Shown one piece after another: positions 7,701-12,399 of a stretch of 33,103 nucleotides of DNA. The position numbers and the translations under genes were made by a program. A model generated the notes under the pieces. The model was not told the origin of the DNA. It saw nothing but the letters and a program-made list of their open reading frames with translations, and did not search any database. The stretch lies in NCBI RefSeq assembly GCF_025821665.1, contig NZ_JACKSJ010000192.1, positions 1 to 33,103 of the forward strand. The letters are read 5' to 3'. Positions within the stretch are counted from its first letter, which is position 1. The number at the start of each line of letters is the position of its first letter. This DNA comes from [Mycobacterium] manitobense. GTDB taxonomy: Bacteria > Actinomycetota > Actinomycetes > Mycobacteriales > Mycobacteriaceae.

Positions 7701-8934
7701 CGTCGGTATCGCGCTCCGCAATCCCCGTGGCCTGCTGGTCGTCTGGATCGAGCTGTCCGAGGACCGGCCGTTCACCCCGCAGGACCACACCCTGCTGACG
7801 GTGCTCGCCGGCCGGCTCTCGCAGGGGCTGCAGCGCGTGCATCAGTTCGACACCCAGCGCGAGACCGCGCTGGCCCTGCAGCACGCGATGCTCGGCCCGT
7901 CCCGGCTGCCCGGCGGCTTCACCGTGCGCTATCACCCCGCCAGCAGTCCGCTGCAGGTCGGCGGCGACTGGTATGACGTGGTCAACCTCGACGACGGCCG
8001 GGTGGCGATGATCGTCGGCGACTGCGTGGGGCACGGCCTCGCGGCCGCCACGGTGATGGGACAGCTGCGCAGCGCCTGCCGGGCACTGCTGCTCGACGAG
8101 CCGAGCCCGGCGGCGGCGCTGACGAAACTGGACCGCTTCGCCGCGAGGCTGCCCGGCGCCAGGTGCACCACCGCGTTCTGCGCGGTGCTCGACGCCGGCA
8201 CCGGTGAACTGGTGTACTCCAGCGCCGGCCACCCGCCGCCCGTCATGGCTCTGGCCGACGGCGAGCTCGCGATCCTCGACGACGGGCGGGGCTTCCCGCT
8301 CGCGGTGCGCCCCGGACAGCCCCGCCCGGAGGCGCGCCGGACGATACCGGCGCGCGCCACCCTGCTGCTCTACACCGACGGCCTGGTCGAACGGCGCCGG
8401 GTGTCGCTGGATCAGGGCATCGCCCGCGCCGCAGAGGTGGTGCAGGAGGGGCGCCCGGCGCCGCTGGAGGAACTGGCCGACGAGATCATGGACCGGCTCA
8501 CCCCGGTCGACGGCTACCAGGACGACGTCGCGCTGCTGCTGTACCGGCAGCCCGGTCCATTGGAGATGGAGTTCCCGGCCGAGGTGGGCCAACTCGCGCA
8601 CACCCGCACCGCGATGCGCGAGTGGCTGGATCGCGCCGGGGTGGCGCCGGAGCAGGCGTACGACACGCTCATCGCTACCGGCGAGGCCGTGGCCAACGCG
8701 ATCGAACACGGCCACCGCGACCGGCCGGAGGGCACCGTGACGCTGAGTGCGACGGTGCTCGCCGACCGGCTGAGGGTGCGCGTGGTCGACACCGGCGCGT
8801 GGCGGCCGCCGCGGGCGGTCGCCGATGTCAGCCGGGGCCGGGGCATCACCCTGATGAAGGGGTTGATGGACGATTTCGCGATCGACAGCGACGGCGCAGG
8901 CACCACCGTTAATCTGTCGACGAGGATCATGTGA
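4771..8934 (+). CDS. Multidomain sensor: PAS-GAF-histidine kinase-REC-PAS-GAF-SpoIIE phosphatase-RsbW-like ATPase
   Basis: The protein has 1387 residues, with domains in this order. A PAS_4-like domain (about 25-145) opens with WAATPLGVPDRWPQSL. A GAF-like domain covers about 175-330. HisKA has the phosphoacceptor H358 in SNISHEFRTPL. A HATPase_c domain has N472/N476, a D503-T-G-T-G box and GSGIGLALVKEL. The receiver (about 631-745) has D636/D637, phosphoacceptor D680 and K732. A second PAS covers about 750-870 and a second GAF about 885-1030. The SpoIIE/PP2C phosphatase (about 1035-1260) has D1066 in GGDWYD, D1084 in GDCVGHG and D1251/D1252. A C-terminal RsbW-like ATPase (about 1265-1387) has the GEAVANAIEHGH N-box. 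All key residues are present. Such proteins feed stress signals into partner switching that frees sigma factors. The stop overlaps the STAS partner gene. Confidence 0.9.
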   Translation: MVGEHTPPDPAEAAIYSVDEVVGRDLARVNWAATPLGVPDRWPQSLLTAVSILLSSRFPMWMAWGPELTFFCNDAYRRDTLGRKYPWALGRPANEVWSEIWPDIGPRIERVLSTGEATWDVALLLFLERSGYREETYHTFSYSPLRDDDGHVVGMLCVVSEDTDRVIGERRMATLRDLGSDTSVVRSEQQMLNFAAHQLERNLSDLPFALIYLFGDDGSARLAGASGVPAGHSAAPQVLAADGLGVWPIDDAALGRSVMMDLDSDSLTLPTGSWTEPPTQALVVPLQQQGDAPLGFLVAALNRHRRLDEGYRGFVELVAGHVAAGVGSARSYQSQQRRAEELAELDRAKTTFFSNISHEFRTPLTLILGPVNDLRGRTSDFDDQTRDELELVHRNGLRLAKLVNTLLDFSRIQAGRMRAHFEPVDLGVVTAELASVFRSAVDRAGLAFHVDCPPLSQDVYIDRDMWEKVVLNLLSNALKFTFDGSITVRVSAGATGAVITVADTGTGIPESEMPRLFERFHRIENARARSTEGSGIGLALVKELVGLHGGTITAESAAGAGTTFTVGLPFGSAHLPVADLVSPDVARPASGIADPYVQEALRWLPGGAESEAAPDGTGMPVAVPPSGAPARVLVADDNADMREYLTSLLQSAGYAVSTVMDGAQALDAVRTDPPDLLISDVMMPRLDGLELLAALRGDQRTAALPVLLLSARAGQEASIEGLQAGADDYLVKPFAAAELLARVRANVEMARLRNHHADWRSALIDSLQEAFFVCDENGAFVEVNSAFADILGYGPDGLPYEPVQPWWPDADSDPEAHRQSAEVLEALLSRTHGNYKIPVNHRDGHRLWITVSFNRAEDPDSGRRVMVGTIRDVTAEHYAVQRETALAALNQELSQVDTFDQAIRAAAEVLRGVWHARRVLALIFPARREVRETAGPPALVCAGEPAEWMELPATHRNSILALCEGETLNISTSEPGTVGIALRNPRGLLVVWIELSEDRPFTPQDHTLLTVLAGRLSQGLQRVHQFDTQRETALALQHAMLGPSRLPGGFTVRYHPASSPLQVGGDWYDVVNLDDGRVAMIVGDCVGHGLAAATVMGQLRSACRALLLDEPSPAAALTKLDRFAARLPGARCTTAFCAVLDAGTGELVYSSAGHPPPVMALADGELAILDDGRGFPLAVRPGQPRPEARRTIPARATLLLYTDGLVERRRVSLDQGIARAAEVVQEGRPAPLEELADEIMDRLTPVDGYQDDVALLLYRQPGPLEMEFPAEVGQLAHTRTAMREWLDRAGVAPEQAYDTLIATGEAVANAIEHGHRDRPEGTVTLSATVLADRLRVRVVDTGAWRPPRAVADVSRGRGITLMKGLMDDFAIDSDGAGTTVNLSTRIM

Positions 8935-9260
8935 TGGCCACCCCACTGAGTCTGGACACCCAGCGGATCGACGGCACCGTCGTGCTCACCGCGGCCGGGG
9001 AGATCGACCTGAGCAATGTCGAGGAGTTCAGCCAGGGGCTCAGCGGCGCCGCGCAGACCGCCGGTGCGGGCGCGGTGACCGTCGACCTCAGCGCCGTCCG
9101 CTACGTCGACAGCGCCGCCATCAACGCGCTGTTCACCATCGCCGATGTGGCGGACCGGCTGCGGCTGATCGTCCATCCCCTGCTGATGAGGGTGCTCGAC
9201 ATCAGCGGGCTGACCCAGCTCGCCACCGTCGAGGCCGCCCGCCTCGACGGCGCGGTGTGA
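8934..9260 (+). CDS. STAS-domain anti-sigma-factor antagonist
   Basis: The protein has 108 residues and is a single STAS domain. The family signature includes GEIDLSNVEEF and DLSAVRYVDSAAINALF, in which S60 takes the place of the serine phosphorylated by RsbW-type kinases and dephosphorylated by SpoIIE-type phosphatases. The start ATG 8934 overlaps the preceding stop (TGATG), so translation is coupled to the giant sensor. The sensor's last two domains are a phosphatase and an RsbW-like kinase, so this protein is its likely cis partner: the kinase domain could phosphorylate S60 and the phosphatase domain could remove the phosphate. The sigma factor served is not in the window. Mycobacterium tuberculosis Rv1364c has phosphatase, kinase and STAS domains on one chain; here the STAS part is a separate gene. 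Confidence 0.88.
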   Translation: MATPLSLDTQRIDGTVVLTAAGEIDLSNVEEFSQGLSGAAQTAGAGAVTVDLSAVRYVDSAAINALFTIADVADRLRLIVHPLLMRVLDISGLTQLATVEAARLDGAV

Positions 9261-9273
9261 CGACCGCGATATT

Positions 9274-9287
9274 GTTAGGGCACTAAC
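9274..9287. promoter_or_regulatory. Inverted repeat, putative OhrR-type operator
   Basis: GTTAG-GGCA-CTAAC is a perfect 5-bp-arm inverted repeat located 8 bp upstream of the -10-like TACGAT of the MarR gene. A second inverted pair, AACTAA (9285-9290) and TTAGTT (9302-9307), brackets that -10. Both would suit autorepression by the adjacent regulator. Confidence 0.5.
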
Positions 9288-9295
9288 TAAGCGCG

Positions 9296-9301
9296 TACGA
9301 T
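9296..9301 (+). promoter_or_regulatory. Putative -10 element, leaderless start of the OhrR-type regulator
   Basis: TACGAT fits TANNNT and lies 6 nt before GTG 9308, with TTAGTT in between and no ribosome binding site. This supports leaderless transcription from GTG 9308. Confidence 0.5.
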
Positions 9302-9307
9302 TTAGTT

Positions 9308-9799
9308 GTGCCCCGATCCACCACCGCGGAGATCGATCCGCTCGCCCTCGAGCAGCAGGTGTGCTTCGCGCTCGCGGTGACCAACCGGGCCGTGCTCGGG
9401 GTGTACCGGCCGCTGCTGGAACCCCTGGGGCTGACCCACCCGCAGTACCTGGTGATGCTCGCGCTGTGGGATTACCGCAAGACGGCGACCGCGAACGACC
9501 CGCCGCTGTCGGTGAAGCAGATCGCCTCGGCGCTGCAACTGGATTCGGCCACGCTGTCGCCGATGCTCAAGCGGCTGGAGGCGCTCGGCTTCATCACCCG
9601 CACCCGCAGCGCCGCCGATGAGCGGTCCACCCACATCGCACTGACCGACGCGGGCGCCGCCCTGCGTGACCGTGCACTGGAGATCCCCCCTGCCGTCGTC
9701 GCGCGGCTCGGAGTCGACCTCGCCGAACTCGAGGAACTGCGCCGGGTGCTCACCCGGATCAACGCCGCCGCGGTCGCCGCCGGCGCCCTCACCACCTGA
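9308..9799 (+). CDS. MarR-family regulator of OhrR type (organic-peroxide sensor)
   Basis: The protein has 163 residues. It follows the OhrR pattern closely: a cysteine near the N-terminus (C19 in QQVCFAL), then YRPLLEPLGLTHPQYLVML, a winged-helix segment SVKQIASALQLDSATLSPML and a wing DERSTHIALTDAG. In Bacillus OhrR the equivalent cysteine is oxidised by organic hydroperoxides and releases DNA, with two nearby tyrosines assisting; the equivalent tyrosines are visible here. No further cysteine is seen, so it would be a one-Cys type. No ohr peroxidase gene lies in the window, which is unusual since ohr normally adjoins ohrR. A DUF5313 gene follows 25 bp later. The start GTG 9308 is supported by the promoter geometry. 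Confidence 0.8.
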   Translation: MPRSTTAEIDPLALEQQVCFALAVTNRAVLGVYRPLLEPLGLTHPQYLVMLALWDYRKTATANDPPLSVKQIASALQLDSATLSPMLKRLEALGFITRTRSAADERSTHIALTDAGAALRDRALEIPPAVVARLGVDLAELEELRRVLTRINAAAVAAGALTT

Positions 9800-9824
9800 C
9801 CACCCCCGATCAGCAGGAGCCACC

Positions 9825-10238
9825 ATGGCCACCAAACCCTCACTGTGGCAGCGGATTCCCTACGCCTACGGCCGCCGCCTGCCGGATGCGATGCATGCCT
9901 GGGTCGCCGAGGACCTGGCAGGCCAGGGCGCGGTGCGCCGGCACATGATCCGGATGGCGATACCGCCGTTCCTGGTGCTGGCACCGTTCTGGCTTCTGCC
10001 CACGTCGTTCTACGTCCGGCTGGAGATGACCGCCCCGATCTTCATCTGGGCCGTGCTGATGTCGCTCGCGCTGAACAAGGTCTGGCGACGGCACCGGCTG
10101 GCGCAGCACGGGATCGACCCGAACCTGGTCGACCAGCTCAAGCGGCGCAGGGACGCGCACATCCACGAGGACTACGCCCGCCGGTTCGGGCCACGCCCGG
10201 AGGACGCGAAGTGGCAGTCCAACAGCAGTCCGTTCTGA
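9825..10238 (+). CDS. DUF5313 family membrane protein
   Basis: The protein has 137 residues and opens with KPSLWQRIPYAYGRRLPDAM, the recognisable start of the mycobacterial DUF5313 family. Two closely spaced hydrophobic segments (about residues 45-62 and 68-87) suggest a membrane hairpin, and the C-terminus is basic and polar. The function is unknown. AGGAG at 9814-9818 sits 6 nt before the ATG at 9825. It follows the OhrR-type gene by 25 bp on the same strand, so the two may form an operon and this protein may be induced by peroxide; that is inference. It converges on the YqeY-like gene with a 3-bp gap. Confidence 0.8.
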   Translation: MATKPSLWQRIPYAYGRRLPDAMHAWVAEDLAGQGAVRRHMIRMAIPPFLVLAPFWLLPTSFYVRLEMTAPIFIWAVLMSLALNKVWRRHRLAQHGIDPNLVDQLKRRRDAHIHEDYARRFGPRPEDAKWQSNSSPF

Positions 10239-10241
10239 CCG

Positions 10242-10577
10242 CTACGGGCCGTAGCCGCGCAGCACATCGGCCTGCCTGCGCAACCGCGCGGCGGCGTCCT
10301 GCCGGCCCAGCGCGTCGTACCCGTCGGCCTCGGTGAGGAATCCGTCGACGTGCGCCCGCAGCACCGCACGGACGTCGTCCGAGGACAGGCTGCGGCGCGC
10401 GACCTCCGTCGTACCCGCGTCGTAGGCGGCGGGGTCCACCGCCTCCGCGTCGTCGATCGCCGCGATGGCCGTGCGCAGCGCCGAGACCACCTCGGTGTCC
10501 TTCGCCCGCAGCGCCGCCGCCAGTGCCCGGCGGAGGTGGGTGCGCATGGCCTGCGCAGGAGGAAGAACCGCGCTCAC
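10242..10577 (-). CDS. GatB/YqeY-domain protein (short)
   Basis: The protein has 111 residues. Residues 11-45 (MRTHLRRALAAALRAKDTEV followed by a VSALRTAIAAIDDAEAV segment) match the start of YqeY proteins, which resemble the tRNA-binding tail of the GatB amidotransferase subunit. A typical YqeY is near 150 residues, so this is a short form, and no GatB catalytic domain is present. Its role is unknown; a tRNA-related role is only a family guess. The ATG at 10577 overlaps the stop of the upstream HTH gene by 4 bp (ATGA), so the two are translationally coupled and presumably share the promoter near 11012. I see no truncation within the window. Confidence 0.75.
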   Translation of the reverse strand: MSAVLPPAQAMRTHLRRALAAALRAKDTEVVSALRTAIAAIDDAEAVDPAAYDAGTTEVARRSLSSDDVRAVLRAHVDGFLTEADGYDALGRQDAAARLRRQADVLRGYGP

Positions 10578-11005
10578 CGTCCGACGTCCTGGGCGAGGGC
10601 ACTGATCAGGGTGATCAGTTTCGCAGCGTCGTCCGGGTCGCCGGCGACGATGACCGTCAGCCGCTCCCGCGGCTCGTCGTAGGACGTCTGCACGTGCAGC
10701 GGGCGTCGTCCCGGCCCGGTGTTCGCCGCGGCGACGACGTGCGTGCTGATCCGGTCCATGAGGCGGCGGTCGGCCGCGTCGACATGGATGACCGCCGACA
10801 CGTCGACGCGCGGCGCCGACGGGGCCGGGCGGTCGTCGCCGCCCGCGCCGCCGGTGAACTCGCGGAGGTCCTTGGCGGTGATGCGGTACTGCTTGCCGAT
10901 CCGCACCGCGGGCAGGCGGCCGTCACGCACGTACCCGCGGACCGTGCGGACGTGCAGTCCGAGCATGGCGGCGACGTCGTCGGGTGAGTACATCGTCGAG
11001 CTCAT
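10574..11005 (-). CDS. Excisionase/MerR-like helix-turn-helix protein
   Basis: The protein has 143 residues. Residues 5-50 form an excisionase-type winged helix-turn-helix: MYSPDDVAAMLGLHVRTVRG, then RLPAVRIGKQYRITAKDLREF. Residues 50-70 are a Gly/Pro/Asp-rich linker. Residues 70-143 form a second domain (VSAVIHVDAADRRLMDRIS ... LTVIVAGDPDDAAKLITLI) that I do not recognise; it could be a sensor or dimerisation domain. No integrase or phage gene is nearby, so a transcriptional role is more likely than excision. The start ATG 11005 has a -10-like TAGCTT 6 nt upstream and no ribosome binding site. A striking 13-bp-arm inverted repeat lies just upstream (11018-11060) and is a probable autoregulatory site. 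It is cotranscribed with the YqeY-like gene. Confidence 0.75.
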   Translation of the reverse strand: MSSTMYSPDDVAAMLGLHVRTVRGYVRDGRLPAVRIGKQYRITAKDLREFTGGAGGDDRPAPSAPRVDVSAVIHVDAADRRLMDRISTHVVAAANTGPGRRPLHVQTSYDEPRERLTVIVAGDPDDAAKLITLISALAQDVGR

Positions 11006-11011
11006 GAACGC

Positions 11012-11017
11012 AAGCTA
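11012..11017 (-). promoter_or_regulatory. Putative -10 element, leaderless start of the HTH/YqeY operon
   Basis: On the minus strand TAGCTT fits TANNNT and is followed by 6 nt and ATG 11005. It directly abuts the proximal arm of the inverted repeat at 11018-11060. Confidence 0.45.
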
Positions 11018-11060
11018 CCGTAAACATCCCCAATATGAATCCTTATAGGGATGTTTACGG
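11018..11060. promoter_or_regulatory. Long inverted repeat, putative operator between the HTH and phosphoesterase genes
   Basis: CCGTAAACATCCC (11018-11030) and GGGATGTTTACGG (11048-11060) are perfect 13-bp reverse complements separated by a 17-bp A/T-rich spacer. The site lies between divergent genes, immediately upstream of the HTH gene's -10. The arms are much less G/C-rich than the surroundings. A dimeric or tetrameric regulator, most simply the adjacent excisionase-like protein, could bind it. A hairpin in RNA is possible, but there is no T-tract on either side, so a terminator is unlikely. Confidence 0.7.
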
Positions 11061-11112
11061 CTGATTGGCGCCAGCGGCCAGCGTCCATAACTCCGATTAG
11101 GCTGCAGGCGAG

Positions 11113-12333
11113 ATGTTCATCGTCATCCTGACCGCCGTCCTCGGCCTGATGCATCTGTACCTGTGGAAGCGGCTGATCAGGGACACCACCCGGCCGGGAC
11201 TGGTGCGGTGGGTGCTGACGGCCGACCTGGTCATCTGCGCCCTGCTGCTGGTCGCCGTCCTAATGGTGCCGCGGACACTCGGCGTGACGAGCCTCGGCTG
11301 GCTCGCGTGGCCGGGTTACGTGTGGTTCGGCCTCGCCGCGTATCTCTTCCTGGCGTCGCTGGCCCTCGAACCCGTCCGCCTCCTGCTCCGTGGCTGGGTT
11401 CGGCGTGGCACGGCGCCAGTCGCCGAAGCCGCCGAGCCCGCCGCCCCCGTCGCCCCCGTCGCCGAATCCGCCGAAGCCGCCGAGCCGTCGTCGCCGGTGA
11501 ACCGCAGGCTCTTCCTCGCGAGGGCCGGCGCCGCCGCGGCAGGAGCGGCGTCGGTGAGCCTGGTCGGCTACGGCGCCACCCGGGCACTCGGCCCGCCGGA
11601 CGTCCTGGCCGTGCCGGTGCGCCTGCGCCGCCTCGACCCCGCATTCACCGGCTTCCGGATCGCGGTGGTGTCCGACATCCACCTCGGCCCGCTGGCCGGC
11701 CGCCGCCACACCGAACGCATCGTCGAGACGATCAACGGGGCCGAGCCGGATCTGGTGGCGATCGTGGGCGACCTGGTGGACGGCAGCGTCGCCGAACTCG
11801 GCGCGGCCGCCGAACCGCTGCGCGATCTGGCATCGCGCGAGGGCACGTTCTTCGTGACCGGCAACCACGAGTACTTCGTCGACGAGCCGGCGCAGTGGCT
11901 GACCGAGCTGGACCGGCTCGGCGTGAACGTGCTGCGCAACGAGAACACCCCGATCCGCAGGGGCGCGGCGGCCTTCGACCTGGCCGGGATTAACGACCTC
12001 GCCGGTGAATCGCGGTCCGACCCGCCGAACTTCGACCGGGCACTCGCCGGCGTCGGTCCTTCCCGGCCGACGGTGCTGCTCGCCCACCAGCCGATCATGG
12101 TGAGCGAGGCCGCGGCACGCGGGGTGGACCTGCAGCTGTCGGGGCACACGCACGGCGGGCAGATGTGGCCGTTCCACTACGTGGTGCAGCTCGTGCAACC
12201 CTCGCTGGCCGGGCTGTCCACCGTCGACGACACCCAGCTGTACGTCACGCGCGGCGCCGGGTTCTGGGGGCCACCGGTCAGGGTCGGCGCGCCGCCGGAT
12301 GTCACGGTGCTTTCGCTGAGTCCACAGGGCTGA
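11113..12333 (+). CDS. Membrane-anchored calcineurin-like metallophosphoesterase
   Basis: The protein has 406 residues. Three hydrophobic segments (about 1-20, 34-54 and 60-84) are followed by an Ala/Pro/Glu linker (about 100-128), then an RRLFLARAG twin-arginine-like motif leading a fourth hydrophobic segment (about 135-155). The catalytic domain (about 178-400) has every metallophosphoesterase signature: D188-x-H190 in SDIHLG, D220 in GDLVDG, N251/H252 in GNHEY and H345/H347 in GHTHGG. It resembles the YkuE/YaeI branch, whose members act at membranes on lipid-linked or phospholipid substrates; the substrate here is unknown. AGGCGAG precedes the ATG at 11113. It diverges from the HTH operon across the long inverted repeat. 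Active-site residues are intact. Confidence 0.85.
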   Translation: MFIVILTAVLGLMHLYLWKRLIRDTTRPGLVRWVLTADLVICALLLVAVLMVPRTLGVTSLGWLAWPGYVWFGLAAYLFLASLALEPVRLLLRGWVRRGTAPVAEAAEPAAPVAPVAESAEAAEPSSPVNRRLFLARAGAAAAGAASVSLVGYGATRALGPPDVLAVPVRLRRLDPAFTGFRIAVVSDIHLGPLAGRRHTERIVETINGAEPDLVAIVGDLVDGSVAELGAAAEPLRDLASREGTFFVTGNHEYFVDEPAQWLTELDRLGVNVLRNENTPIRRGAAAFDLAGINDLAGESRSDPPNFDRALAGVGPSRPTVLLAHQPIMVSEAAARGVDLQLSGHTHGGQMWPFHYVVQLVQPSLAGLSTVDDTQLYVTRGAGFWGPPVRVGAPPDVTVLSLSPQG

Positions 12334-12387
12334 CAAGACGTCACACTTCTTGCACCGCATTCCGGTCCGCGGCGCTGAGCGACCGCC

Positions 12388-12393
12388 TAGCAT
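12388..12393 (+). promoter_or_regulatory. Putative -10 element, leaderless start of the molybdopterin oxidoreductase
   Basis: TAGCAT fits TANNNT and is followed by 6 nt and ATG 12400. There is no ribosome binding site between. Confidence 0.5.
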
Positions 12394-12399
12394 GCATCG

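Noticed and set aside
7687..8946. A 419-residue minus-strand frame
   Set aside because: It is a shadow of the SpoIIE and RsbW-like domains, with the same Arg/His/Gln-rich composition and no motif.
10242..10577. A GatB subunit of the tRNA amidotransferase
   Set aside because: Only the YqeY-like helical segment is present; there is no catalytic GatB domain.
10574..11060. Phage or plasmid excision module
   Set aside because: The excisionase-like HTH has no integrase, attachment-site repeat or phage gene nearby; a transcriptional regulator is more likely.
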